Assembly (NCBI GenBank): GCA_949878425.1
Contig: CATLAL010000017.1
Span: 1 to 58,472, forward strand
DNA from: an uncultured Oscillospiraceae bacterium
GTDB taxonomy: Bacteria; Bacillota; Clostridia; Oscillospirales; Oscillospiraceae
DNA length: 58,472 nucleotides
Direction: 5' to 3'
Position 1 is the first letter of the stretch; each line of letters opens with the position of its first letter. The translations under genes and the position numbers were made by a program. This document shows, in pieces, positions 50,692 through 58,472 of the stretch. A model generated the notes under the pieces. It ran no database searches and had not been told where the DNA came from. It saw nothing but the letters and a program-made list of their open reading frames with translations.

Positions 50692-52443
50692 GTGAAAAAA
50701 TGGATCTGCAATCCCTTGGATTTAGAATACCGCTATCAGTACCGCACCAGCCTTGTGGGCGGCCACTCCCTGGCGAGGGAGGCGGCGGACCCCACGCTGC
50801 TGCTGTTCAATGACACTTATTATCTGTTCGCATCTATGTCCGGGGGCTTTTGGTACTCCGATGACTTGGCGGTCTGGAAATTCAAGGAAACCCCGGAGCT
50901 GCCCATTTACGACTACGCCCCGGATGTTCGCTCCATTGGCGGTCGGGTGGTGTTCAGCGCCTCCCGGCGGGGGGAGCCCTGCACCTTCTACGCCAGCGCC
51001 GACCCGCTGGCGGAGCCGTTCCAGCCCCTCGCCAGCCCCTTCGACTTCTGGGATCCAGATATGTTCGAGGATGACGACGGGCGGGTGTACTTTTACTGGG
51101 GCTGTACCAACAAGGAGCCCATCTGGGGCATTGAGATCGACCCGGAAACCATGCTGCCCATAGGTGAAAAGCAGGCCATGCTCGGCGAGGACGAGGCCCA
51201 TCACGGCTGGGAGCGGAAGGGCGAGAACAACAAGCTCTCGGAGCCGGTGACAGAGATGGACCGGCTGATCCGGCAGTATGTGGGAACGAAGCCCTTTATC
51301 GAAGGGGCTTTCATGACAAAATACAAGGGAATGTACTACCTCCAGTACGCCGCCCCCGGTACGGAGTGCAACGTCTACGCCGACGGCGTGTACGTCTCCG
51401 ACAGGCCCCTGGGCCCCTTCATCTATCAGGCCCACAACCCCTTCTCCTCCAAGCCCGGCGGCTTCATCACTTCGGCTGGGCATGGAAGCACTATCCAGGA
51501 CAAGTACGGCAACTGGTGGCACGCCTCCACTATGCGTATCAGCGTCAACGAGAGCTTCGAGCGGCGGATCGGGCTGTTCCCCTGCGATTTCGATGAGGAC
51601 GGGGTACTGCACTGCAACCAGCACTTTGCTGACTATCCCTTTGTCCTGCCAGAGAGTATCCGGACGGATATGGATGCCATCACGCCCCGGCTGCACCTGC
51701 TGTCCTGCCGGTGCGAGGCGAAAGCCTCCAGCGCCCAGGAGGGCTTCGGGCCGGAGCTGGGGACGGATGAGAATATCCGGACTTGGTGGGCGGCGAAGGA
51801 AAACGATGTCTCACCTTGGTATCAGGTTGATCTGGGGACGGTGTGGCAGGTAGCGGCTGTCCAGATCAATTTGGCGGATCACAGAATGCCTGCCCAGGAC
51901 ATCCCCTCGGAGCAGATGCTTCCCAACCAGTCCGGTGCGCGCCATATCTTTGTCCAGCCGCAGAAAACCGGCTATCTGCTGGAGGGTTCCCTGGACGGCG
52001 AGAACTGGTTCCCGCTGCTGGATACCCGGAAAGAGAATACTGACCGGGCTCACCGGTTCTGGATGCCGGAGAAGCCGGCAGGTGTGCGCTATCTGCGGCT
52101 GCGGGACTTTGTGATTCCCTTCGGCGGCGTACCGGCGGTCAGCGGACTGCGTGTGTTCGGTCCCGCCCAGGGAGAGGCGCCGGAGCGGGCCGGCAATGTG
52201 ACAGCGAGCCGCAGCACGGATGGTCTGAACATTCTCCTCAGGTGGGATGCGGCATCGGGTGCGGACGGGTATAACGTCCGTTACGGCATCGCGCCGGAGA
52301 ACCTGTACAACAGCTGGCAGGTGGTAAACGGAACAGAGTTGGATCTGAGTACCATCAACGCTGGGCAGGCATATTACATAGCCGTGGACAGTTATGGGCC
52401 CGGCGGAGTGACACCCGGCGAGCTTTTGAAGGTGGAGGGCTGA
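50692..52443 (+). CDS. Glycoside hydrolase family 43-like protein with F5/8C and FnIII domains
   Basis: A 583-residue protein without signal peptide. The five-bladed propeller (~25-310) has the GH43/62-clan residues: Asp in REAADPTLLLFNDTYYLFAS, Asp in DFWDPDMFEDDDGRVYFYWG, and Glu in FIEGAFMTKYKGMYYLQYA. A discoidin/F5-8C-like domain (~335-485; WWAAKENDVSPWYQVDLGTV) and a C-terminal fibronectin type III domain (~490-583) follow. It likely releases arabinose, xylose or galactose from side chains. It starts at GTG with AAGGAGG 8 bases upstream, 13 bases after GH2. Intracellular FnIII/F5-8C modules are unusual but seen in gut Firmicutes. Confidence 0.85.
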   Translation: MKKWICNPLDLEYRYQYRTSLVGGHSLAREAADPTLLLFNDTYYLFASMSGGFWYSDDLAVWKFKETPELPIYDYAPDVRSIGGRVVFSASRRGEPCTFYASADPLAEPFQPLASPFDFWDPDMFEDDDGRVYFYWGCTNKEPIWGIEIDPETMLPIGEKQAMLGEDEAHHGWERKGENNKLSEPVTEMDRLIRQYVGTKPFIEGAFMTKYKGMYYLQYAAPGTECNVYADGVYVSDRPLGPFIYQAHNPFSSKPGGFITSAGHGSTIQDKYGNWWHASTMRISVNESFERRIGLFPCDFDEDGVLHCNQHFADYPFVLPESIRTDMDAITPRLHLLSCRCEAKASSAQEGFGPELGTDENIRTWWAAKENDVSPWYQVDLGTVWQVAAVQINLADHRMPAQDIPSEQMLPNQSGARHIFVQPQKTGYLLEGSLDGENWFPLLDTRKENTDRAHRFWMPEKPAGVRYLRLRDFVIPFGGVPAVSGLRVFGPAQGEAPERAGNVTASRSTDGLNILLRWDAASGADGYNVRYGIAPENLYNSWQVVNGTELDLSTINAGQAYYIAVDSYGPGGVTPGELLKVEG

Positions 52444-52445
52444 CA

Positions 52446-53294
52446 ATGGCAATCAAGGCAGTCCAGCAATTCATGCTGGGAACCGTTATGAACAACGAAG
52501 CCCAGGCGCGGGATACCATGGGCAAAATGAAAGCCGCCGGGTACGACGGCATTGAGCTGTGCGGCTTCATGATCCATCCCACGGGCTTCATGGTGCGCCT
52601 GATGACCAAAGCCGCCGGGATGCCGGTAGGCAAGGGAGGGAACCTGAACTGGAAAGAAATCGTGAAGGATTCCGGACTACAGGTGGTGAGCCTCCACACG
52701 GACCTGGGCAGCGTGGAGCGGGACCCCGCCGCCGTCGCTGCCCAGGCAAAAGAATTTGGGGCAAACTATGCCGTTATCACGGGTATGTACCGCTTTGCCT
52801 ATGGTGATGAGAAGGCCGTCAGGGAATTGGCGACACGGCTGAACAAGGCCGGGGAAGCTGTGAAGAAAGAGGGGATCTCCCTTCTGTATCACAACCATAA
52901 CTGTGAATTACAGAGGGTAAATCCCACCCGGCGGGCCTATGATATTCTCCTGACAGAGACCGACCCGGCAGCGGTGAATTTTGAGTTCGACAGCTACTGG
53001 TTCGCCGAGGGCGGAGCAAATCCGCTGGAGTGGATGGAGCGCCTGGGGGAGCGGATGACGCTGTGGCACATCAACGACCGGGGCGCACGCCTCGCCGGCC
53101 CCGCTATGACGCCCATTCTGAAAACCGACAGCGCGGAGCTGGGGACAGGCAACATGCCTCTGGAGGCCCTGGCGGAGCAGGCGAAACGGGTCAATATAGA
53201 GGCCGTGGTGCTGGAGAGCCACCGCAACTGGATGGACAAATCCCCGGTAAAGAGCTTCCAGGTCAGCGCAAAGTTCCTGAACGAGCATTTCTGA
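52446..53294 (+). CDS. Sugar phosphate isomerase/epimerase (AP-endonuclease-2 TIM barrel)
   Basis: A 282-residue xylose-isomerase-like TIM barrel. Recognisable strands and metal ligands include YDGIELCGFM (Glu), YHNHNCELQRVNPTRRAYDI (His), VNFEFDSYWFAEGG, MTLWHINDRG (His) and AVVLESHRNWM (Glu). Such enzymes isomerise or epimerise free or phosphorylated sugars; some family members act on 3-keto-glycosides. The start overlaps the end of the GH43-like gene region (2 bases between stop and ATG). It lies inside the glycosidase operon. Confidence 0.88.
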   Translation: MAIKAVQQFMLGTVMNNEAQARDTMGKMKAAGYDGIELCGFMIHPTGFMVRLMTKAAGMPVGKGGNLNWKEIVKDSGLQVVSLHTDLGSVERDPAAVAAQAKEFGANYAVITGMYRFAYGDEKAVRELATRLNKAGEAVKKEGISLLYHNHNCELQRVNPTRRAYDILLTETDPAAVNFEFDSYWFAEGGANPLEWMERLGERMTLWHINDRGARLAGPAMTPILKTDSAELGTGNMPLEALAEQAKRVNIEAVVLESHRNWMDKSPVKSFQVSAKFLNEHF

Positions 53295-53305
53295 GGAGGA
53301 AAACC

Positions 53306-55501
53306 ATGTCGGATTTGAGAACGCATTTTATTACAGTTGACCGGCCCTACAAGGAGGGTACGGTGGAGGTTTTCGAGCAGCCCGTTTCCGCTTCCGGTGT
53401 GCGCCGCGCCACGCTGACGATCACTGCCCTGGGCGTGTATGAGGCGGAGCTGAACGGGGAGAAAATCGGAGATCTGATGTTTACCCCCGGCTATACCTAT
53501 TATCCCAGGAATCTGCACTACCAGGTCTACGATGTGACGGCGCTTCTGGCAGAGGATAACCTCCTGCGGGTCTATTTAGGCCAGGGCTGGTACTGCGGAC
53601 GGTTCACCTGCGACAATAAGACGCAAATTTATGGCGAACGTCCGGCGGTCTCCTGGGTGCTGGAGGTGGAAGAAGCGGACGGGGCCGTCCGGCGCTTCTG
53701 CTCCGATGACGCCAATGTGCAATCAGTACGCAGTCCCTACGAATATGCCGGATTCTATGATGGAGAGATCTACCACGCGGACGGCGGCCCGGACGAGGTG
53801 ATCCAACCGGTTCCCTACACCGGCGCTTTGCCGGAGGTGCTGGAGGAGAGCGTCACCGGCGTGAAAATCCAGGAGGAGATGCCCGTCCAGGCTGTCGCCA
53901 GGGCGGGGGATGCGGTCATCCTGGATTTTGGCCAGAATTTTGCGGGGATCATCGAGATCGACCCCGCCAAAATGCCCGGCGGCACACTGAAGCTCCGGCA
54001 CGGAGAGATTCTGAATCCGGACGGTTCCCTCTACACCACCAATCTGCGGAAAGCCAAGGCAGAAATCGTGTATCATAAGGGTGCCTCCCCGCAGAAATAC
54101 CGCCCCCGGTTCACCTACATGGGCTTCCGGTACGTGGAGCTCACCGGCGCGGACTACGTGCCGGGACTGGTAACGGCCTGCGCCGTCTACAATGAAATGG
54201 AGCGGACGGGAACATTTTCCTGCGAAAATCCGCTGGCAGACCGGCTCTATCAGAACCAGGTCTGGGGCCAGAAATCCAACTATGTGGAGGTCCCCACCGA
54301 CTGTCCCCAGCGGGACGAGCGCATGGGCTACACCGGCGACGGCCATGTCTTTGCCCTGACAGGGGCCTGCAATTTCGACACGGAGCAATTCTGGGCGAAA
54401 TTCCTCAAGGACATCCGGTACAGCCAGACGGACAACGCCGAGGGCTACGTGGCCCCCACTATCCCGGCCCAAGGCCCCGCCGGGATCGGCTTCCTGACCA
54501 TGCTGGGCTGGGGAAACTGCGTGACCATTGTGCCGGAGATGCTGTACTGGCAGTATGGAACGGACAAATATCTCCGGGAGCAGTACGAGAGCATGAAAGC
54601 CTTTGTGGAGTGTGAAATCCGGAAGATGGGGGACGCCAACCTGTGGCTGGCCCCCAATCTGGGGGACTGGCTGACCATGGGGCGGGATGTGGCCTTTATG
54701 GCGATGCACAACGGGCCGGTGTCCAACGCATTCATTGTCAACGATCTGCGCATCCTCTCCTGGGCAGCGGCGCGGTTCGGAAAGGCGGCGGACGCGGAGC
54801 GGTATGCCGCCCAGCTGGAGAAGACCCGCCAGGCGTATCTGGCCGCCTTTGTCAAGGATGACGGCGCCATGACCGACGATTATCAGGGCGCATATATCAT
54901 GGCACTGCGGTTCGTGATCCCCAAAGGGGAACTGTGGGACAGGGCCTTTGCCAAGCTGGTAGAAAAAATCCGCGGCGAGGGGATGCAGACCGGCTTTTTC
55001 GCCACAGAGCATCTGCTGCCCCTGCTGGCGGATAACGGGGAGGCGAAGCTGGCTTATGACCTTCTGCTCCAGGAGGAGTGCCCCGGCTGGATGTACCAGG
55101 TGAAGCGGGGGGCCACCACCATCTGGGAGCGTTGGGATGCCCTGCGGCCTGACGGCACGGTGAACGAGACGTCTACCTCTGGCGGTGACGACAATATGGT
55201 GTCCTTCAATCACTACGCCTTCGGCAGCGTGGGGGAGTTCTACTACCGGTATATTCTGGGTATCCAGCCCATGGAACCGGGATTTCCCAAGGTGCGAATC
55301 CGGCCTTTCGTAGATACGAGGCTGGGGAACGTCCGAGGCAGCTATCGCTCCCGCGCCGGTGACATAACGGTCTCCTGGCAGGTAGAAGATGGAACCGTAA
55401 CTCTGGAAGCGGACACGCCGGTCGCGGCGGAGATCGTACTGCCTGACGGAGAAGGAAAGCAGGTCCCCGCAGGGAAGTATCGGTATCAGCAGGCATTGTA
55501 A
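53306..55501 (+). CDS. Alpha-L-rhamnosidase, glycoside hydrolase family 78
   Basis: A 731-residue enzyme without signal peptide. N-terminal beta domains (~1-270) include the Bac_rhamnosid_N-like NYPRNLHYQVYDVT region. The (alpha/alpha)6 catalytic barrel starts at ~290 with the hallmark CPQRDERMGYTGDGHVFALT (catalytic acidic residues) and continues with ATTIWERWDALRPDGTVNE. The C-terminal beta domain (PMEPGFPKVRIRPF) closes the protein. It releases rhamnose from plant glycosides such as rutin, hesperidin or pectin side chains. Start 53306 (MSDLRTHF) has GAGGAGG 6 bases upstream. Last gene of the GH2-GH43-isomerase-GH78 operon. Confidence 0.93.
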   Translation: MSDLRTHFITVDRPYKEGTVEVFEQPVSASGVRRATLTITALGVYEAELNGEKIGDLMFTPGYTYYPRNLHYQVYDVTALLAEDNLLRVYLGQGWYCGRFTCDNKTQIYGERPAVSWVLEVEEADGAVRRFCSDDANVQSVRSPYEYAGFYDGEIYHADGGPDEVIQPVPYTGALPEVLEESVTGVKIQEEMPVQAVARAGDAVILDFGQNFAGIIEIDPAKMPGGTLKLRHGEILNPDGSLYTTNLRKAKAEIVYHKGASPQKYRPRFTYMGFRYVELTGADYVPGLVTACAVYNEMERTGTFSCENPLADRLYQNQVWGQKSNYVEVPTDCPQRDERMGYTGDGHVFALTGACNFDTEQFWAKFLKDIRYSQTDNAEGYVAPTIPAQGPAGIGFLTMLGWGNCVTIVPEMLYWQYGTDKYLREQYESMKAFVECEIRKMGDANLWLAPNLGDWLTMGRDVAFMAMHNGPVSNAFIVNDLRILSWAAARFGKAADAERYAAQLEKTRQAYLAAFVKDDGAMTDDYQGAYIMALRFVIPKGELWDRAFAKLVEKIRGEGMQTGFFATEHLLPLLADNGEAKLAYDLLLQEECPGWMYQVKRGATTIWERWDALRPDGTVNETSTSGGDDNMVSFNHYAFGSVGEFYYRYILGIQPMEPGFPKVRIRPFVDTRLGNVRGSYRSRAGDITVSWQVEDGTVTLEADTPVAAEIVLPDGEGKQVPAGKYRYQQAL

Positions 55502-56035
55502 AAGAAGGGAGCGAGTATGAGTGAAGCACTATTCTGCAGCATAAAAAGAGAACCAGCAAAGCATTTTTGTCCATTTGTCTGGCGAAAGATGTCCATTTTC
55601 AGCATGATTTCCAACTTGAAAAAACTCATTTTCTGCAACTTTTCCGCCGTAGAATCCCCCTAAAATGGCCTGGAATGGGGTGAGACAGGGGTAAAACGGG
55701 TACAAAAAAGGGCTGCAGCAACGAATTGCTGCAGCCCTTTCGGGTGTCATTATTTGTAAGACATTATGCGCGTCTTATTTCAGATGTCGTCAAAGTATCG
55801 CACAATAATTCGTTGCATTCGTACTATAGCACACCTGCCCAGATTCGTCAAGGCAAATCTTCAATATTCGAAGAAAACCTTACTTTGAACTGACAAAATC
55901 ATAGATGTCTGTAGAGATATTTAATGATTTAAGTATTTTGCGGGATAATTCATCCTTCAAGACAGGAAAAAGCAGACGTCCTTCTTCCGTTTTTCTGGAA
56001 AAGAACGTCTGCTTATGCATTTGGAATTATGGGGG
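55502..56035. repeat. Repeat-rich intergenic region with hairpins
   Basis: No gene is supported over about 530 bases. A 15-bp perfect hairpin (AAAGGGCTGCAGCAA with its complement, arms 55707-55721 and 55726-55740) is followed on the minus strand by TTTTTTGT and is a leftward terminator. Another near-perfect hairpin (AAGCAGACGT…ACGTCTGCTT) lies at about 55971-56015. AT content rises sharply after 55750, unlike the rest of the window, consistent with acquired DNA. Confidence 0.6.
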
Positions 56036-56188
56036 TTATAACGGAGCACTCTCCTGCCTTGTCAAGCCGGTATAATTCATGACCTTTTCTATAGGTTCAC
56101 CAGCTGACAGCATCATCCGAGCGATTTCCAACTTCCCTTCCTGCCGGCCAATTCTCCTGCCTCTGTCCTCTGCAGTAGCTGGATTGGA
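56036..56188 (-). pseudogene. Rpn/PD-(D/E)XK transposase-like protein, C-terminal fragment
   Basis: Minus-strand frame of about 50 codons ending in GRQEGKLEIARMMLSAGEPI then EKVMNYTGLTRQE and stop. This is the typical C-terminal tail of Rpn-family (recombination-promoting nuclease, PD-(D/E)XK) proteins. The frame is interrupted upstream by a stop, and additional scraps resembling the family occur up to ~56350. It is non-functional. Confidence 0.6.
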
Positions 56189-56379
56189 TTATAAGTCTGT
56201 CTGATACATCCTTCTGCTGCGGAACACAGCACATTCCCGCTCAACCTGACGGATGCTCATTAAAAGTTCTCCTGCCATTTGCAACGCCTCCTTTGACTGG
56301 CAGAATCTCCATATCCATCGGAAGCAGGCCCATTTTCACATCTCCCCCAGCCAAGATTTCTTTCTTGTAATACTATTTC

Positions 56380-56592
56380 TTAATTAAAAGCTTTAATTAT
56401 CCAATCTCTGCCCGCGATACTGGAAATGACTTTGCTAGACAAAGAGCAAATAGTATCGCACAATCGCTCGACAACTTTTTCCAGAGAAGCAAATACTTCG
56501 TTATGGAATCCACGCTTTCGAATTTCTTTCCAAATCTGTTCAATAGGGTTCATTTCAGGCGTATATGGTGGGATATAGAAGAGGACATCTGC
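56380..56592 (-). pseudogene. IS630-family transposase, C-terminal fragment
   Basis: Reads LFYIPPYTPEMNPIEQIWKE then IRKRGFHNEVFASLEKVVER and ends IIKAFN. The PPYxPExNPIEQxW block with its terminal catalytic Glu is diagnostic of the IS630 DDE domain. Everything upstream is missing: at ~56590 the sequence switches abruptly to an aldo/keto reductase fragment on the other strand. Confidence 0.8.
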
Positions 56593-56893
56593 CTGGGCTG
56601 TATGGGCTTCGGGGACGCCGGGAACGGCCAGCACTCCTGGACCATTGATGAGGAACACTCCCGTGAGATCATCAAGCGGGCGTTGGAGCTGGGGATGAAC
56701 TTCTTCGACACCGCCATCGCCTACCAGAGCGGCACCAGCGAGCAGTATGTGGGTCGGGCCGTCCGGGATTTTGCCAAGCGAGAGGATGTGGTGGTCGCCA
56801 CAAAATTCCTTCCCCGGACGGAGGACGAGATCGCCGCCGGTGTCACAGGCCAGCAGCACATCAAACGGATGCTGAATACCAGCCTGCGCAACG
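56587..56893 (+). pseudogene. Aldo/keto reductase, N-terminal fragment
   Basis: Encodes CLGCMGFGDAGNGQHSWTID, then ALELGMNFFDTAIAYQSGTS and DVVVATKFLPRTEDE, which is typical of the first ~110 residues of aldo/keto reductases (catalytic Asp and Tyr of DTAxxY present). Both ends are cut: the left joins an IS630 fragment and the right runs into a recombinase fragment after LNTSLRN. The full enzyme would be ~320 residues. Confidence 0.75.
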
Positions 56894-56966
56894 GTGACGG
56901 CTGAGAAGCAGAGCGTCCTGGATCAGATCGTGGCTTGCCAGCAGGATGAGGAGCAGCAGGCAGCCC

Positions 56967-57095
56967 ATGTGCTTCACGGAATACGATGAAACCCTCACCC
57001 GCAGGTTCGTGGAGCGGATCACCGTGGTGGACGCCGAAACCATCCAGGTCAAGATCAGGGACGCAGACGTTGTGATCGATGGGAAACTGTGCTAA
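56967..57095 (+). pseudogene. Large serine recombinase, C-terminal fragment
   Basis: The frame FTEYDETLTRRFVERITVVD then AETIQVKIRDADVVIDGKLC resembles the last ~40 residues of site-specific recombinases (EYDxxLxRRLxExITV pattern). The upstream part is missing; a scrap in another frame (AEKQSVLDQIVACQQDEEQQ) suggests a frameshift. It probably belonged to an element near the 58-kb end. Confidence 0.55.
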
Positions 57096-57118
57096 AATAG
57101 CGCATGGAGGAATATGGC

Positions 57119-57871
57119 ATGGCAATTTTCATAACAGGCGATACTCACGGGGATTTTACCCGCTTCAAGAAGAAAATTTTCTATGAGCAGGCGGAACTGA
57201 CCAAGGATGACTGCGTCATGATCGCCGGTGACTTCGGCGGCATCTGGAGCGGCAGCGCGGAGGAACGCCACAGGCTGGACTGGCTGGAGGCGAAGCCCTT
57301 CACCAGCTTGTTTGTTTCCGGCAACCATGAGAACTTTGATATGCTGGCGGAGTTTCCGGTTGAGGCTTGGCACGGCGGCAAAGTGCAGCGTATCCGCCCC
57401 TCGGTGATCCACCTGATGCGGGGGCAGATCTACGACATCCAGGGCAGGACCTTCTTCACCATGGGCGGGGCCAGCAGCCACGACATCCAGGACGGTATCC
57501 TGGAACCGGACGACCCGCAGTTCAAGAGGAAATGCCGGAGGCTGGACGCCCGCGGGGCGATGTACCGGGTGAACCACCGCTCCTGGTGGAAGGAGGAGCT
57601 GCCCAGCGAGGAGGAGTACCAGACCGCCAGGGCCAACCTGGACAGAGCGGGCTGGGCGGTGGACTACATCATCAGTCACTGCTGTCCCACCTCGGTGCAG
57701 GATGAACTGAGCGGCGGTTTTTACAGAGCCGATGCCCTGACTGATTTCCTGGAGGAAGTAGCCCAGCGTTGCCGGTTCAAATATCACTTTTTTGGACACT
57801 ACCACACCAACCGGATCATACGGGAAAAATATGTCCTGCTGTACGAGCAGATCATCAGATTGAAAGAGTGA
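57119..57871 (+). CDS. Metallophosphoesterase (calcineurin-like)
   Basis: A 250-residue cytoplasmic phosphoesterase with all family motifs in order: GDTHGD (7-12), AGDFGG (~41), GNHEN (~71-75), SHCCP (~188) and FGHYHTN (~225), providing the dinuclear metal ligands. Substrates range from nucleotides to proteins. ATG 57119 is favoured because GGAGG lies 8 bases upstream; an in-frame ATG is at 57104. This is the only intact gene in a run of mobile-element fragments, and such phosphoesterases are common cargo of conjugative elements. Its last codon abuts a truncated Cna-B gene. Confidence 0.9.
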   Translation: MAIFITGDTHGDFTRFKKKIFYEQAELTKDDCVMIAGDFGGIWSGSAEERHRLDWLEAKPFTSLFVSGNHENFDMLAEFPVEAWHGGKVQRIRPSVIHLMRGQIYDIQGRTFFTMGGASSHDIQDGILEPDDPQFKRKCRRLDARGAMYRVNHRSWWKEELPSEEEYQTARANLDRAGWAVDYIISHCCPTSVQDELSGGFYRADALTDFLEEVAQRCRFKYHFFGHYHTNRIIREKYVLLYEQIIRLKE

Positions 57872-57872
57872 G

Positions 57873-58472
57873 GCTCGTTGAGGAACACAAGGGTCTGTGT
57901 ATCCTCCGGGTTGACGGTGACGGTCTGCGTCTGGGTGGACTGGTCGATCACATAGCCGGGAGCCGCCTTGACCTCCTTGGCGACGATAGTGCCGGTCACG
58001 CCGGAAACGCGGATTTCTCCCTTGTCGTCTGTGGTGTACAGGCCATTGGAGGACAGATGCCCGTTGTCATTGTCCACATAGCCGCCGGAGGCGTAGGTGA
58101 GCTGGAACTGCGCCCCGGCGATCAGATTGCCGGAAACACTGTCCTTTTTCTGAATGACCAGCGTACCGGCCTTTTTATTCCAAAACGTCAACTGCTGGAC
58201 TTCCCCGGCCTTAATCAAAATGTCCTGGGGAGTGCCGTCGAGGACATAGCCCTCCACGGTCTTGATTTCACGGGCGATAACGGTTGTGCCGGGTTCGATG
58301 CCATCGAGAACGATCTCCCCCGCCTTGTCGGTGTAATAGCTGCCGTCGTCCGGGCCAACAGCGGCCCCGGAGCCGTCCACCACCTTGAAGCACACGCCGG
58401 AAAGCGGTTCATTTTCAGTGCCCTCAATAAATTTTCGGATAATCAGGGTGGTGGCAGGCTCGTTGTCAAAAA
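57873..58472 (-). pseudogene. Cna-B/SpaA-repeat surface protein, partial at both ends
   Basis: An open minus-strand frame continues past the right edge of the window. It contains at least two SpaA/Cna-B (prealbumin-like) repeats: GVCFKVVDGSGAAVGPDDGS with a closing TVIAREIKTVEGYVLDGTPQ, and AGAQFQLTYASGGYVDNDNG with GTIVAKEVKAAPGYVIDQST. Repeat ends read QxLxFWNK and QTLVFLNEP. After LNEP the frame runs into the 3' end of the metallophosphoesterase gene, so the C-terminal repeats and any sorting signal are lost. Such adhesin/pilin-like proteins are cargo of CTn elements and form isopeptide-stabilised fibres. Confidence 0.75.

Overview
The window looks like a chromosomal stretch of a GC-rich, spore-forming gut Clostridium, most like the Oscillospiraceae (Flavonifractor/Intestinimonas-type). 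The evidence is spoVT, a Clostridial-type LexA, S-layer-homology (SLH) surface proteins, a 15-dockerin-like secreted peptidase, GPH sugar transport, and degenerate Tn916/CTn-type conjugative-element genes. This assignment is inferred from gene content; no marker gene (rRNA, tRNA) is present. No CRISPR array, rRNA or tRNA was seen.

Layout. (1) 1-2340: debris of integrative conjugative elements: a 19-residue serine-recombinase stub, a sigma factor/HTH pair, a structured non-coding stretch, and an in-frame chimera of a replication initiator with TnpV. (2) 2416-16109: a large leftward copper locus. csoR and a copper chaperone sit behind a CsoR-operator promoter. They are followed without an evident new promoter by a full oligopeptide-type ABC importer (binding protein, two permeases, two ATPases) and a Cys-rich exported protein. 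A second promoter with the same CsoR operator then drives copA and another chaperone. (3) 16449-23028: housekeeping and regulatory genes (PRTase-like protein, membrane protein, histidine phosphatase, Crp/Fnr regulator, PadR plus HAAS/DUF4097 pair, isochorismatase-like hydrolase, lexA), with several clear sigma-A promoters and terminators. (4) 23138-35119: a MITE-like element, then surface functions: an SLH-anchored phosphodiester glycosidase, an RNHCP zinc protein behind an apparent leader-peptide attenuator, an alpha/beta hydrolase, spoVT, an SLH protein, and a 1606-residue dockerin-bearing M60 peptidase. (5) 35308-38944: a purine riboswitch with terminator ahead of guanine deaminase, a Dabb protein and an unrecognised 566-residue protein. 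(6) 39136-44041: a recombinase stub, two SDR oxidoreductases, a TetR regulator, a 5'-truncated PucR-type regulator and a GcvT-fold (possibly THF-dependent demethylase) gene. (7) 44171-55501: a plant-glycoside locus: GH1, a GPH transporter and an AraC regulator, then GH2-GH43-isomerase-GH78. (8) 55502-58472: a second graveyard: Rpn, IS630, aldo/keto reductase, serine-recombinase and Cna-B fragments around one intact metallophosphoesterase.

How parts work together. The copper locus suggests that copper stress induces efflux and chaperones together with a peptide-type importer, which is unusual and the most interesting system here. The SLH protein with a cohesin-like N-terminal region beside a dockerin peptidase could form a small cell-surface complex for glycoprotein breakdown. 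The GH1/GH78/GH2/GH43 set with the neighbouring GcvT-like and SDR genes would fit uptake and trimming of rhamnosylated, possibly O-methylated plant glycosides. All three are inferences from context.
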